This document shows, piece after piece, positions 1 to 8,380 of a stretch of DNA of 64,000 nt. Below the pieces are notes generated by a model, which was given only the letters and a program-made list of their open reading frames with translations, ran no database searches and was not told where the DNA came from. Within the stretch, counting starts at the first letter, position 1. Each line of letters begins with the position of its first letter. The translations under genes and the position numbers were made by a program. This DNA comes from Hymenobacter psoromatis (GTDB taxonomy: Bacteria; Bacteroidota; Bacteroidia; Cytophagales; Hymenobacteraceae), in NCBI RefSeq assembly GCF_020012125.1, contig NZ_JAIFAG010000001.1:3596001-3660000 (forward strand), given 5' to 3'.

Positions 1-9
1 AGCCATTTT

Positions 10-129
10 TTAAGAGCCAGCCAGCAACTGGGATAATCGTTGATTTTTTAGCGAAGGACTTAAAGTGACTTTTAGCTGCTGGGCTACCCGCTTTGCAATC
101 AATACATCAGATTGCGTTTTAATGAGTTC
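10..129 (-). other. Short open fragment, possible gene tail
   Basis: This 39-codon open segment on the minus strand ends in TAA and is preceded directly by an in-frame TAG at 130-132, so no full gene lies here. Its residues (for example KRVAQQLKVTLSPSLK) look protein-like, with charged and hydrophobic residues mixed, but I do not recognise a family. It lies beside a decayed oxidoreductase fragment in a region with no intact gene. It may be the end of a broken gene or chance. No other coding signal was found in 1-285. Confidence 0.2.
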
Positions 130-245
130 CTACCCCCTCCCTAGCCACTAATCCAACCTGCGTCTCTGCCGCGGGTGCCAGTCGGTCTCGCGTGGCTACC
201 AACGTAGCGAGTGCTTATAAGCGACTTACTACCAGACCTATTCTC

Positions 246-292
246 CCACTAGCTCCGAAAACACGCCAGCCGCTACCGAGCAGCACAGCTAT
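246..292. repeat. Diverged copy of the CTAGCCCCG hairpin repeat
   Basis: The segment CTAGCTCCGAAAACACG followed by CCAGCCGCTACCG matches, with a few changes, the two longer copies at 1235-1292 and 1937-1994. The right-hand arm of the hairpin has decayed here. It lies inside the broken oxidoreductase region. Confidence 0.5.
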
Positions 293-500
293 TACCCGCT
301 AGTCCACTTGCAGCAGTGTGACGTCTTTTCCCAGCGTTTCGATGATACCCGCTACTCTGCAGACCGTCACAAAAGGCAGCTGAATGAGTCGTAGGATACG
401 TGCCTCTACCCGGCACGATATCGGCGTAACTGACTCTGGAGGCGGCGGTTTTAATCAGTACCTCGCCGGCCTGGAGCTACGGCGTGGGTAGGGCACTGTG
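286..500 (-). pseudogene. Decayed quinone oxidoreductase (MDR family) N-terminal fragment
   Basis: Read on the minus strand, about 500 down to 365 gives GEVLIKTAAS, then YADI and GTYP. This is the pattern of the GroES-like N-terminal domain of zinc-type alcohol dehydrogenase/quinone oxidoreductases, which usually read GEVLIKV-A-GVNYAD...G-YP. After a frameshift near 350 the next frame gives IIETLGKDVT, again as expected in the family, then a TAG. No start codon, no complete Rossmann domain and several lesions are seen, so it is a dead remnant. Low-coordinate flanking sequence contains a diverged copy of the hairpin repeat at 1235 and 1937. The identification is from the motif order only. Confidence 0.5.
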
Positions 501-622
501 CTACCCCGGTCGGCTGTGTGCGGGAAATTGGAGTGCTTCCACGAGAATGAATGGTTTTGAATGAATTCATTCAAATTGGCCTTCACCATCTGCCTCTTGC
601 TCGCCTCCTCTAAGTATCGTCA

Positions 623-1159
623 TTATACCCCCACCGTGCGCGTTTTTACTTGTTGCGAGGAGGTACGGCTGAGGCTGAATAGTCCGCTCGGCACCAGCAC
701 ATTCGGATATTTTGGGTGCGTGTACACGGTTTGCTGCGGAAGCATGAAAGCGGTAATGATGCGGCTGTCAAACGTTTTTATTTTCAGCAGCTCGTTGCCG
801 CGCACCAAGTTGATAACTGGCTGCGGTTGACCGTTTACCCGAAGGCCATAGTTGGCCCCCAGGCTCTGGAAGAGAACGGTTTCCGGGCTGCCGTACTCAT
901 AAATAAATTCAGCACGGGTCATTTTACGTTGGCTGTTCCAGCGCCGCCCTAGCAACAGGAGCCCAATAATAGCCACTCCGATTCCTATGCCCAGCGGCAC
1001 ATTATTATTGGCCCCGCCCATGATGAGAGAAAATAGGAGGGGTAGAAAGATGATTAGGAACAATACGGCTCCTGACTGGGGCTTATAAAAATAACGAATG
1101 GCTTCTTTCTGGTCGGGCGACAGCGTGCGCACTGGCACGTCAGCAGAGTAGGCGTTCAT
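623..1159 (-). CDS. Small membrane protein, unknown function
   Basis: The predicted product is about 178 residues. It has a short N-terminal cytoplasmic segment (PVRTLSPDQKEAIRYFY), two hydrophobic stretches rich in Leu, Ile and Gly that look like a membrane hairpin, then a soluble C-terminal domain with beta-type alternation (ETVLFQSLGANYGLRVNG...). I chose the ATG at 1157-1159 (MNAYSAD); a longer reading from 1213 adds a basic, low-complexity leader that looks non-coding. I do not recognise a family. It stands alone on the minus strand, downstream of the DUF5615 gene and a hairpin repeat that could stop read-through. Confidence 0.6.
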   Translation of the reverse strand: MNAYSADVPVRTLSPDQKEAIRYFYKPQSGAVLFLIIFLPLLFSLIMGGANNNVPLGIGIGVAIIGLLLLGRRWNSQRKMTRAEFIYEYGSPETVLFQSLGANYGLRVNGQPQPVINLVRGNELLKIKTFDSRIITAFMLPQQTVYTHPKYPNVLVPSGLFSLSRTSSQQVKTRTVGV

Positions 1160-1234
1160 AATGAGCAAGAAGACGTTAGGACAGCAACGTGCTCTCTTAC
1201 GTGCTTTTTTCATTCGTGGTCAAATCTCCATATG

Positions 1235-1292
1235 CCCCCCGCTAGCCCCGCAAACCCAGCAGCCGCTACCGGGGGCGGCAGCGGCTGGGGAA
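1235..1292. repeat. Hairpin repeat copy A after the DUF5615 gene
   Basis: The copy carries GCTAGCCCCG and a stem formed by CAGCCGCT and AGCGGCTG around a G-rich loop. It begins a few bases after the stop codon of the minus-strand DUF5615 gene. A near-identical copy occupies the same position after the next gene upstream (1937-1994), so the pair brackets the toxin-antitoxin-like module. It may act as a terminator or be a REP-like element. Confidence 0.7.
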
Positions 1293-1298
1293 GCATTC

Positions 1299-1673
1299 TT
1301 ATCGGTGCGTAACCAGCAGCGTCCGTGAAAGCTCCACATAAGAGTGGTGAGTAAGCAGCCTCGTCAACTGCGGCAGAAACTGCTGGAACAGCTCTAATAA
1401 ATCGCTCGTACTGATATTACCAGTAGAAACCAGCAGCAGCTTGTAGGGCTGGCCGTGCAGCAAAAAGCTATTGACAAAATCCGCATCTTTGATAATTACT
1501 ACGCGCTTTTCATCCATTGACAGGCGGGTAATGCTACCATCCTGCGTGCGGTTAGCGGCCGGCAGGTCCAACGTATGCAGACTATCATAGCCCGCGTGAA
1601 AAGCCAGAAATCGCGCCAGCTGCTTGGGTAGCTGCGCATCGACGATTACGCGCAGCGGCGAGGTTTGGCTCAC
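1299..1673 (-). CDS. DUF5615 PIN-like toxin component
   Basis: The 124-residue product resembles the DUF5615 (COG4634-type) PIN-like family: an early VDAQLPKQLARFL segment with the first acidic residue, a TQDGSI segment, and VVIIKDADFVN with the paired acidic residues expected of a PIN-fold RNase active site. Such proteins are predicted RNases and are nearly always coded beside a DUF433 protein. Here the upstream DUF433 gene ends within the GTG start of this gene (4-bp GTGA overlap), which implies translational coupling. No toxicity has been shown from sequence; toxin status is inferred from family and partner. It ends just before a hairpin repeat. Confidence 0.8.
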   Translation of the reverse strand: MSQTSPLRVIVDAQLPKQLARFLAFHAGYDSLHTLDLPAANRTQDGSITRLSMDEKRVVIIKDADFVNSFLLHGQPYKLLLVSTGNISTSDLLELFQQFLPQLTRLLTHHSYVELSRTLLVTHR

Positions 1674-1915
1674 GAAGCCAGCCGGTAGATAGAGCGTACC
1701 TGCACAATATCAGCCGCATACGCCTGGCAGGCGCGCAGGTCTTCAGCTTCCAGGTCTTCGTAGTCGGCCAGGATTTCAGCCTCGCTCATGCCCGAGGCCA
1801 AGTATTCGAGCACGTTTTGCACCGGGTAGCGCAGGCCGCGCACCGTGGGCTGGCCGTGGCAAATGTTGGGGTCGATGGTGATGCGCGGGTGGGCCGCCGA
1901 AACTGGTGCTTCCAT
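1670..1915 (-). CDS. DUF433 antitoxin-like protein
   Basis: The product is about 81 residues and fits DUF433: RITIDPNICHGQPTVRG near the N-terminus, then VQNVLEYLASGMSEAEIL, a helix-turn-helix-like segment, and a terminal acidic stretch. DUF433 proteins are the predicted DNA-binding antitoxins of DUF5615 PIN-like toxins; the partner gene follows with a 4-bp overlap. I chose ATG at 1913-1915 over an earlier start at 1930 because the family begins close to the RI-D-P motif. The pair is probably self-regulated, as toxin-antitoxin operons usually are, but I did not identify an operator. It is flanked by two copies of one hairpin repeat. Confidence 0.8.
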   Translation of the reverse strand: MEAPVSAAHPRITIDPNICHGQPTVRGLRYPVQNVLEYLASGMSEAEILADYEDLEAEDLRACQAYAADIVQVRSIYRLAS

Positions 1916-1936
1916 ACGGCTAAGATACAAGCCCTA

Positions 1937-1994
1937 CCCCCCCGCTAGCCCCGAAAACACGGCAGCCGCTACCGGGGCGGCAGCGGCTGGGGAA
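1937..1994. repeat. Hairpin repeat copy B after the AAA ATPase gene
   Basis: Near-identical to copy A: CCCGCTAGCCCCG, a short A-rich spacer, and a stem of CAGCCGCT and AGCGGCTG with a G/C-rich loop. It begins about eight bases after the stop codon of the minus-strand ATPase gene, exactly as copy A does after the DUF5615 gene. Confidence 0.7.
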
Positions 1995-2001
1995 TCAAAG
2001 A

Positions 2002-3636
2002 TTATACTCCAAATATGTCTCTCCGTAATTGTTGATACATTTTAGTATCCGGTGTTACTAAAGGGACAAGATTTTCTAACATGAAAGCGTCCGAATTGCT
2101 TCCTGTTTGATTAAATGCATAAAGCTTTCTCACTTCCTGTCTTAAATTTTCCCCTATAGATTTCCAATCATCGGAAGGATTATGCCTTTCATTTATGCTG
2201 CGATTACTAAATCCTATTTTCGCTGCTTGAAGCTGAGGCCAAAGGTCATGCTTACCTATGTAATGAGAAAATTTTTCTAAAATTTCATCGTTTAATAGAT
2301 AAGCTTCTAGGTGCCTGAGCGATAGTATTTTATTTCCACTCTCAATAATCTCAAGGCGTTCTGTCTCATTACAATCATCCCGGTCAACAATAAACCTTAC
2401 TTCTACTGCCTGAATTACTTGACTAAATATTGAAGATAGTAGTGCAGATTTTTCTTTAACTTCATTACTACTTCCACCTGATATGAATGCTGAATCTGGA
2501 AACTCTGTTGAAAATATCTTTCCGTAACATTTCGCATCAAATTCTTTTTTTCGTTTCCCATTTGGGTCTCCTTCACACACAAAAATTTGAGTTGGTGAGA
2601 CTAACTCTGCCAATTCACCAATCGCAACAGCGAAGTTTTTTCGCCAAAAGTTCTTATCTGTAGTTGACGGAGTCATAACGACTGAACTATCAAAATCCTT
2701 CTCCCCAAAATCTAAAAAGGCAACGGTGCCTGGAAAGTCATTTTCAAGTTTTTGCGCTGCCTTCATCATTCCTATTGAATGAGTCGCAATCCAAAGCTGA
2801 GATTGATTAGGCAGCATATCATACAGCTCTTTTAGCAAATTACCTTGCACTGCGGTGTTCATATGAACCTCAGGCTCGTCGATGCAGAACACCGTATTGT
2901 CATAGCTTTCTCGCTTAACTACAAAGTCAAGTATCAAATCAAACGCAGCTTTTTCTCCTGCCGAGAGGTTTTTATATGGCCAGTCTTTTGAAAGTCCCTT
3001 TTCAAAACGAAACGTCCCGCCTGCTAATGGGTCACCTAATCCTATAAATTTAGCTCCACCTACTACTCTATCAAAAGAAGCTTTGACATTGCCAGTCAAT
3101 CTATCTCTTATTTCTTTTTTTGTTGTATTATCGTTTCCACTTGGGTCGAATATATCCGCAACAGTTTGCGCCACAATTCTTTGGTAGTTACTCGAAACAC
3201 GAGCGTCTATTGATATCATCATCGGCGGCCTAGTATTCTCCCTAAGAATATCCCCTTGTTTTGTTAACTGAGACATACTAAAATCGGGTTCGTATCTATA
3301 GGACGTTCTTATATAGAAGCATTTTGCGTCATTAGGCTGGACATTATTATACATAATACTTGGATAGTCATGGAATGACACACTCACTTTATTCATCGAA
3401 AACATGGCCCAATAATCGGCACTGAACGATGTTCCAGATTTAAAATAGTAGTCAGGCACACTATTGTAACCCCCTGCTGCCACTCCAGCTAGTGTGTTAA
3501 ATCCATCAAATACCGAAGATTTTCCACTACCGTTGGGTCCTACAAGTACAACCAGTCTTATAGTATTGCTTAGACCTTGTATGTTTAAATTATTAAATCT
3601 TTTAAAATCGCGCAGGGTAATAGAGTTAATCTTCAC
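2002..3636 (-). CDS. AAA ATPase with TOPRIM/DUF4435-like C-terminus (OLD/PARIS-like)
   Basis: The 544-residue product starts with an SMC-type N-terminus (ITLRDFKRFNN) and Walker A GPNGSGKS at about 33-40. It continues with an ABC-type signature LSAGEK near 224, Walker B VFCIDEPE near 249-256 and the H-loop ATHS near 284. From about 350 a second domain shows VCEGD with a conserved Glu and VDRDD near 417-421, the acidic pattern of a TOPRIM nuclease, followed by RHLEAYLL as in DUF4435 proteins. OLD nucleases and fused AriA/AriB (PARIS) proteins share this build and act in anti-phage defence; that role is inferred here. It starts with GTG, has no obvious partner gene, and is visibly more AT-rich than its neighbours, which points to transfer. 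Confidence 0.8.
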   Translation of the reverse strand: MKINSITLRDFKRFNNLNIQGLSNTIRLVVLVGPNGSGKSSVFDGFNTLAGVAAGGYNSVPDYYFKSGTSFSADYWAMFSMNKVSVSFHDYPSIMYNNVQPNDAKCFYIRTSYRYEPDFSMSQLTKQGDILRENTRPPMMISIDARVSSNYQRIVAQTVADIFDPSGNDNTTKKEIRDRLTGNVKASFDRVVGGAKFIGLGDPLAGGTFRFEKGLSKDWPYKNLSAGEKAAFDLILDFVVKRESYDNTVFCIDEPEVHMNTAVQGNLLKELYDMLPNQSQLWIATHSIGMMKAAQKLENDFPGTVAFLDFGEKDFDSSVVMTPSTTDKNFWRKNFAVAIGELAELVSPTQIFVCEGDPNGKRKKEFDAKCYGKIFSTEFPDSAFISGGSSNEVKEKSALLSSIFSQVIQAVEVRFIVDRDDCNETERLEIIESGNKILSLRHLEAYLLNDEILEKFSHYIGKHDLWPQLQAAKIGFSNRSINERHNPSDDWKSIGENLRQEVRKLYAFNQTGSNSDAFMLENLVPLVTPDTKMYQQLRRDIFGV

Positions 3637-3658
3637 TTTTTATTAATAAAGGTTGGAA

Positions 3659-3693
3659 AAAAGTTCTGTAGATGATATACATCTACAGAACTT
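3659..3693 (-). terminator. Intrinsic terminator of nrdA
   Basis: A perfect 14-bp inverted repeat (AAGTTCTGTAGATG and its complement, loop of five bases) is followed on the minus strand by a run of T. It lies between the nrdA stop and the ATPase start, so the ATPase gene is probably not served by nrdA read-through. Confidence 0.8.
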
Positions 3694-3718
3694 GATGTTT
3701 TTACGTCTTAATCATTAC

Positions 3719-6103
3719 CTACGACCCACACGCCTCGCAATCCTCCGGGTTATCCAGCGAGCAGCTCATGTCGCTTTGGTTCTTGGCTACCTCGGCGTAC
3801 AGGGGCTCCAGGGTTTCGGCGGCTTGCTTTTCGACCGTGAACTTGATGGCGTCGGCGGCGGCTTTGGTGCGCAGGTAGTACATGCCGGTTTTGAGGCCGC
3901 GCTTCCAGCTGTGGAAGTGCATACTGGTGAGCTTACCGAAGTTCACGTTCTGCACGTGCAGGTTCAGGCTCTGGCTCTGGCAGATGTAGGCCCCGCGGTC
4001 GGCGGCCATGTCGATGATGGTGCGCTGCGAGATTTCCCACACCGTCTTGTACAGGTCCTTGATGTGCTGCGGCACCCGCGCAATGCCCTGCACCGAGCCG
4101 TTGGCCGCGATGATGTCCTGCTTCATCTGCTCGTTCCAGAGGCCCAGCTTCACCAGGTCTTTCAGCAGGTGCTTGTTCACCACCATAAACTCGCCGCTGA
4201 GCACCCGGCGCACGTAAATGTTGCTGGTGTAGGGCTCAAACGACTCGTTGTTGCCCAGAATCTGGGCGGTGCTGGCGGTGGGCATGGGGGCCACCAGCAG
4301 CGAGTTGCGCACGCCGTGCTGCACCACGTTGGCGCGCAGGGCGTCCCAGTCCCAGCGGCCCGACTGCGGCGTCACGCCCCAGAGGTCGAACTGAAACTTG
4401 CCCTCGCTGAGCGGCGAGCCGGGGAAGGTTTCGTAAGCGCCCTCCTTCTTGGCGAGGTCCATCGAGGCCGTCATGGCGGCGAAGTAAATCGTCTCGAAAA
4501 TGTCGATATTCAGGCCCTTGGCCTCGTCGCTCTCGAAGGGCATTCGCAGGGCGATAAACGTATCGGCCAGGCCCTGCACGCCCAGCCCGATGGGCCGGTG
4601 GCGGAAGTTGGAGCGCTCGGTTTCGGGCACCGGGTAGTAGTTCACGTCAATCACCTTGTTCAGGTTCAGCGTGGCCTGGTAGGTGACTTCGTAGAGCTTG
4701 TCGTGGTCGAAGCGCAGGTTGCCGCGGCCGTCTTCCACCAGGTAGCGGGGTAGGGCCAGCGAGGCGAGGTTGCACACCGCAATCTCGTCTTTGTCTGTGT
4801 ACTCTAGAATCTCGGTGCAGAGGTTGCTCGACTTAATCGTGCCCAGGTTTTGCTGGTTGCTCTTGCCGTTGGCGGCATCCTTGAAGAGCATGTAGGGCGT
4901 GCCGGTTTCGGTCTGGCTTTCCAGGATGTGGAACCACAGCTCCTGCGCCTTGATGGTTTTGCGGCCCCTACCCTCCCGCTCGTACTTGGTGTAGAGCTTC
5001 TCAAACTCGGGTCCCCAGGTGGTATCGAGGCCGGGGCACTCGTGGGGGCACATCAGCGTCCAGTCGCCGTTGGCTTCCACGCGCTTCATGAACAGGTCGG
5101 GCGTCCAGAGGGCATAAAACAGGTCGCGGGCGCGCATTTCCTCCTTGCCGTGGTTCTTCTTGAGGTCCAGAAACTCGAATATATCGGCGTGCCAGGGCTC
5201 TAGGTAAATGGCGAACGCGCCTTTGCGCTTGCCGCCGCCCTGGTCCACGTAGCGGGCCGTATCGTTGAAGACCTTCAGCATCGGCACCAGGCCGTTGGAG
5301 TTGCCATTCGTACCCTTGATGTAGGAGCCCGTGGCGCGCACGTTGTGCACGGCCAGCCCGATGCCGCCCGCGCTTTGTGAAATCAGCGCGCAGTCCTTCA
5401 GCGTCTCATAAATACCCTCAATCGAGTCGTCCTTCACCGTCAGCAGAAAGCACGACGACATCTGCGGCTTGGGCGTGCCGGCATTGAAAAGCGTGGGGGT
5501 AGCGTGGGTAAACCAGCGCTCCGACATCAGATTATAGGTCTTGATGGCCGACTCAATGTCCTCCTTGTGGATGCCCACCGACACGCGCATCAGCATGTGC
5601 TGCGGGCGCTCCACTACCTTGCCTTCCAGCCGCAGCAAGTAGCTGCGCTCCAGGGTCTTGAAGCCGAAGAAATCGTAGTTATAATCCCGGTCATAAATAA
5701 TGGCCGAGTCCAGGGTGTGCGCGTGCTTATGGATGACCTCCCACACGTCCTTGGCAATAAGCGAGGCGTTATCGCCATTTTTGGGGTCCTCGTAAGTGTA
5801 AAGCCGCTTCATGGTGCTCGAAAACGACTTCGAAGTCACCTTGTGCAGGTTGCTCACCGCGATGCGGGCCGCCAGGATGGCGTAGTCGGGGTGGCGCGTG
5901 GTGAGCGAGGCGGCGGTTTCGGCGGCCAGGTTGTCCAACTCGATGGTCGTCACGCCGTCATAAATGCCATCGATGACCTTCTTGGCCACCTCAATGGGCG
6001 AAACGAAATTTTGATTCAGCCCGTAGCAAAGCTTTTCAATACGGGCGGTTACTTTGTCGAACTTGACCGACTCGCGGCGGCCATCGCGTTTGATTACAAG
6101 CAT
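3719..6103 (-). CDS. nrdA: Ribonucleoside-diphosphate reductase, alpha subunit
   Basis: This is the large subunit of class I ribonucleotide reductase, which reduces ribonucleoside diphosphates to deoxy forms with electrons from thioredoxin or glutaredoxin. The 794-residue product begins with an ATP-cone (VIKRDGR). It then has SSCFL and AVCNLASL, the redox-active cysteine pair, and NLCTEI with the thiyl-radical Cys and flanking Asn and Glu. [17 protein letters not shown] follows near the active site, and the C-terminal CEACGS is the shuttle CxxC. Length is normal and no lesion is seen. Start is ATG. It follows nrdB and a small ORF on the same strand and ends at a hairpin terminator. Confidence 0.97.
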   Translation of the reverse strand: MLVIKRDGRRESVKFDKVTARIEKLCYGLNQNFVSPIEVAKKVIDGIYDGVTTIELDNLAAETAASLTTRHPDYAILAARIAVSNLHKVTSKSFSSTMKRLYTYEDPKNGDNASLIAKDVWEVIHKHAHTLDSAIIYDRDYNYDFFGFKTLERSYLLRLEGKVVERPQHMLMRVSVGIHKEDIESAIKTYNLMSERWFTHATPTLFNAGTPKPQMSSCFLLTVKDDSIEGIYETLKDCALISQSAGGIGLAVHNVRATGSYIKGTNGNSNGLVPMLKVFNDTARYVDQGGGKRKGAFAIYLEPWHADIFEFLDLKKNHGKEEMRARDLFYALWTPDLFMKRVEANGDWTLMCPHECPGLDTTWGPEFEKLYTKYEREGRGRKTIKAQELWFHILESQTETGTPYMLFKDAANGKSNQQNLGTIKSSNLCTEILEYTDKDEIAVCNLASLALPRYLVEDGRGNLRFDHDKLYEVTYQATLNLNKVIDVNYYPVPETERSNFRHRPIGLGVQGLADTFIALRMPFESDEAKGLNIDIFETIYFAAMTASMDLAKKEGAYETFPGSPLSEGKFQFDLWGVTPQSGRWDWDALRANVVQHGVRNSLLVAPMPTASTAQILGNNESFEPYTSNIYVRRVLSGEFMVVNKHLLKDLVKLGLWNEQMKQDIIAANGSVQGIARVPQHIKDLYKTVWEISQRTIIDMAADRGAYICQSQSLNLHVQNVNFGKLTSMHFHSWKRGLKTGMYYLRTKAAADAIKFTVEKQAAETLEPLYAEVAKNQSDMSCSLDNPEDCEACGS

Positions 6104-6250
6104 GTTATCTAGAGTGCTGAGGTGGGCAACGAATACTAATGGGGTCTGCCAATGTGCTTGGCAGCGGGCTTTGAAAGTCGGAAATTAGTTCCTAGGTTTT
6201 GGGCTACAAAGGGAAAAATTTAGAATTTTTCCACATACCCTGAAAATGAG

Positions 6251-6287
6251 GCCGCCCGGCCAGTTTTCAGCAAACCAGCCGGGCGGC
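6251..6287. terminator. GC-rich hairpin between nrdA and the small cysteine-rich gene
   Basis: Ten-base perfect arms (GCCGCCCGGC and its complement) enclose a 17-base loop. It lies just downstream of the small minus-strand gene ending at 6324 and upstream of nrdA, so it could end that transcript. The T-run after it is weak. Confidence 0.5.
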
Positions 6288-6323
6288 AAAAGGGGTTGTT
6301 CAGCTTTTAGTTTGTATATCCAG

Positions 6324-6551
6324 CTAGCCCAAATAGGCACTTTGGCGGCCAGCCCACCAAGCACCAGCCAGGGCCAGCACCGCGCCCAAGGCTAGCGCAC
6401 CCACTGTCACGGGCGGCCCAAAAGCTTTGCACGAGCAGGTCTGGAATACCGGCTTCCCGTTTAGCCGCAGCCGGCGGCGGCAGAAGGTACAGGGCAGGAT
6501 GTTGGGGTCAACCTGACCGGGTAGGGGCCAGCTTTCAGAGGTAGTATTCAT
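6324..6551 (-). CDS. Small cysteine-rich membrane protein, unknown
   Basis: The 75-residue product has an N-terminal soluble part with CTFC and CSC, four cysteines in a zinc-ribbon-like spacing, and a C-terminal hydrophobic segment (VTVGALALGAVLALAGAWWAG) that should span the membrane. It lies between nrdB and nrdA on the same strand, after the nrdB terminator. I do not recognise a family. The cysteine pattern and the clean ATG start argue for a real gene; no link to nucleotide reduction can be claimed beyond position. Confidence 0.55.
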   Translation of the reverse strand: MNTTSESWPLPGQVDPNILPCTFCRRRLRLNGKPVFQTCSCKAFGPPVTVGALALGAVLALAGAWWAGRQSAYLG

Positions 6552-6613
6552 GGCAGAAAGGGGAATAGGGAAGTTTGACCTAAATACCCCTGACCCTGCC
6601 GACGTAACCCACC

Positions 6614-6651
6614 AAAAAGCCCTGACTACCGGCTGGCAGTCAGGGCTTTTT
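6614..6651 (-). terminator. Intrinsic terminator of nrdB
   Basis: AAAAAGCCCTGACT pairs with AGTCAGGGCTTTTT around a ten-base loop, just downstream of the nrdB stop, with T-runs on either strand. Confidence 0.85.
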
Positions 6652-6675
6652 ATATTTTCAGCTAGCGGCCGTGCG

Positions 6676-7635
6676 CTAAAAATCCTCGTCCAGCGAGAAC
6701 ATGTTATCGGCCCGTTCGCTCATCACGCCCGCTTTCTGGTACTCAGCCACGCGCTTCTCGAAGAAGTTGGTTTTGCCCTGCACCGAAATCATCTCCATGA
6801 AGTCGAAGGGGTTGGTAGAATTATAAATTTTATCGCAGCCCAGCGACACCAGCAGGCGGTCGGCCACAAACTCAATGTACTGGCTCATCGTCTTAGCATT
6901 CATCCCGATGAGACTGACGGGTAGGGCCTCGGTCACAAATTCCTGCTCAATGGTCACCGCGTCGCGGATAATGGCTTGCACGCGCACCTCAGGCAGCTTG
7001 TTTTCGAGGTAGCTATACAGCAGGCAGGCAAAGTCACAGTGCAACCCCTCGTCGCGCGAAATCAGCTCGTTCGAGAACGTGAGGCCCGGCATCAGGCCGC
7101 GCTTCTTGAGCCAGAAGATGGAACAGAACGAACCCGAGAAGAAGATGCCTTCCACGGCCGCGAAGGCAATGAGGCGCTCAGCGAAGTTTTCCGAATTAAT
7201 CCACGTCAGGGCCCACTGACCCTTGCGCTGCACGGCGGGTACCGTTTCGAGGGCGTTGAAGAGGTAGTCTTTCTCCTTAGGGTCTTTGATGTAGGTATCA
7301 ATCAGCAGCGAATACGTCTCGCTGTGAATGTTTTCCATCATAATCTGGAAGCCGTAGAAGCAGCGCGCCTCGGGCATCTGCACTTCCTGCATGAAGTTGA
7401 TGGCCAGGTTTTCGTTCACAATGCCATCACTGGCCGCGAAGAAGGCCAGCACGTGCTTGATAAAGTGCCGCTCGTTGTCATTCAGGCCATTCCAGTCTTT
7501 CTGGTCCTGCGAGAGGTCGATTTCCTCGGCCGTCCAGAACGAGGCTTCCGCCTTTTTGTAAAACTCCCACACCTGGGGGTTTTGAATGGGGAAAAGGACG
7601 AAGCGGTTAGGGTTTTCGGCGAGTAGAGGCTCCAT
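6676..7635 (-). CDS. nrdB: Ribonucleoside-diphosphate reductase, beta subunit
   Basis: This is the radical-storing small subunit of class I ribonucleotide reductase. The protein shows the start motif [26 protein letters not shown] with an iron-ligand acid, [11 protein letters not shown] with the expected radical tyrosine, and the [18 protein letters not shown] helix. It ends in MFSLDEDF, the C-terminal tail that docks on the alpha subunit. I prefer the ATG at 7633-7635; a GTG at 7695 would add 20 residues that do not look conserved. A TATCTTTG promoter element lies at 7730-7737 and DnaA boxes further upstream, which recalls DnaA control of nrdAB in E. coli. Sequence resembles the eukaryote-like R2 group. 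Confidence 0.95.
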   Translation of the reverse strand: MEPLLAENPNRFVLFPIQNPQVWEFYKKAEASFWTAEEIDLSQDQKDWNGLNDNERHFIKHVLAFFAASDGIVNENLAINFMQEVQMPEARCFYGFQIMMENIHSETYSLLIDTYIKDPKEKDYLFNALETVPAVQRKGQWALTWINSENFAERLIAFAAVEGIFFSGSFCSIFWLKKRGLMPGLTFSNELISRDEGLHCDFACLLYSYLENKLPEVRVQAIIRDAVTIEQEFVTEALPVSLIGMNAKTMSQYIEFVADRLLVSLGCDKIYNSTNPFDFMEMISVQGKTNFFEKRVAEYQKAGVMSERADNMFSLDEDF

Positions 7636-7729
7636 AAAATCGAAGAGTTTCGGGGGTGAAACGTGATGGCTGACTGAGAAACCAACCGCGGCCACGGCGG
7701 CTTGTTCGGTCCCGGGCCGGCTGAGTTTT

Positions 7730-7737
7730 CAAAGATA
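7730..7737 (-). promoter_or_regulatory. nrdB promoter -7 element TATCTTTG
   Basis: Minus-strand TATCTTTG fits the Bacteroidota -7 consensus TAnnTTTG. It would place the start of transcription near 7724, about 90 bases before the preferred nrdB ATG. Confidence 0.6.
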
Positions 7738-7854
7738 GCCGCGGTAACCCTATCGCCGGCAATGCCATTTGCTACCCCGGCTTTTCAGAGCCGCCCATCC
7801 GCAAGCTGAGTAACACATGAAATAAGCTCGGCAAAATGACCGATTTATAAGCAC

Positions 7855-7894
7855 TTATCCACATTTTGCCTGTGGATAACGGAAGTTGTACACA
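7855..7894. promoter_or_regulatory. DnaA-box cluster upstream of nrdB and rplU
   Basis: TTATCCACA at 7855-7863 and its exact inverse TGTGGATAA at 7871-7879 are two perfect DnaA boxes facing each other seven bases apart. A third, weaker match (TTGTACACA) follows at 7886-7894. The cluster sits in the divergent region between nrdB and rplU, about 120 bases from the nrdB promoter element. It may couple nrdB transcription to replication initiation, as in E. coli; a minor origin function is less likely because no AT-rich unwinding element or dnaA/dnaN neighbour is seen. Confidence 0.65.
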
Positions 7895-8032
7895 AATAAA
7901 GCTCCACAGGCATCCACTTTCTTGTTTTCAGCTACTTAGCATAGACAACCGAGAAAATGCTTGAAGCAACGCCATTTCTGGCGAGGTAATGATGATTAGC
8001 TACTTAGGTTAGGTTTTACCAGAAAGCTGCCG

Positions 8033-8040
8033 TACTTTTG
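8033..8040 (+). promoter_or_regulatory. rplU promoter -7 element TACTTTTG
   Basis: Exact TAnnTTTG match 34 bases before the rplU ATG, placing transcription start near 8046. Confidence 0.65.
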
Positions 8041-8074
8041 CGTTCCCTTTTGAGAAACCACCAGCGGAAATAAG

Positions 8075-8380
8075 ATGTACGCCATTGTCAATATCGCCGG
8101 CCAACAGACTAAGGTTGAGGCTAATAAATTTGTTTACGCCCAGCGTCTGGCCGGCAATGTCGGTGACTCGGTAGAGTTGGGCAAAGCCCTGCTGACCGAC
8201 GATAACGGCACGCTCAGCATTGGCTCGCCCGAGCTGGATGTCTTGATAAAAGGCACCATTATGGCCCACGTTCAGGGCGACAAAGTGCTGGTATTTAAGA
8301 AGAAGCGTCGCAAGGGCTACAAGAAGCTGAACGGCCACCGTCAGCAGTTCACCAAAGTGATGATTAACAGCATCGGCTAA
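8075..8380 (+). CDS. rplU: 50S ribosomal protein L21
   Basis: The 101-residue product starts MYAIVNIAGQQTKVEANKF and ends with FKKKRRKGYKKLNGHRQQFTKV, both diagnostic of bacterial L21, which binds 23S rRNA in the large subunit. Length is normal. It heads the usual rplU-rpmA operon; a TACTTTTG promoter element lies 34 bases upstream. The 102-base gap to rpmA holds an inverted array of GAGTTAA-type repeats that could fold in the mRNA. Confidence 0.98.
   Translation: MYAIVNIAGQQTKVEANKFVYAQRLAGNVGDSVELGKALLTDDNGTLSIGSPELDVLIKGTIMAHVQGDKVLVFKKKRRKGYKKLNGHRQQFTKVMINSIG

Noticed and set aside
3653-4753. Long open frame of 366 codons on the plus strand
   Set aside because: It is the antisense shadow of nrdA; the product is rich in His, Val and Gly with no motif, as expected from GC-rich reverse frames.
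7855-7894. Chromosomal origin of replication
   Set aside because: Only two or three DnaA boxes, no AT-rich unwinding tract, and no dnaA, dnaN or parA genes nearby; regulation of nrdB is the simpler reading.
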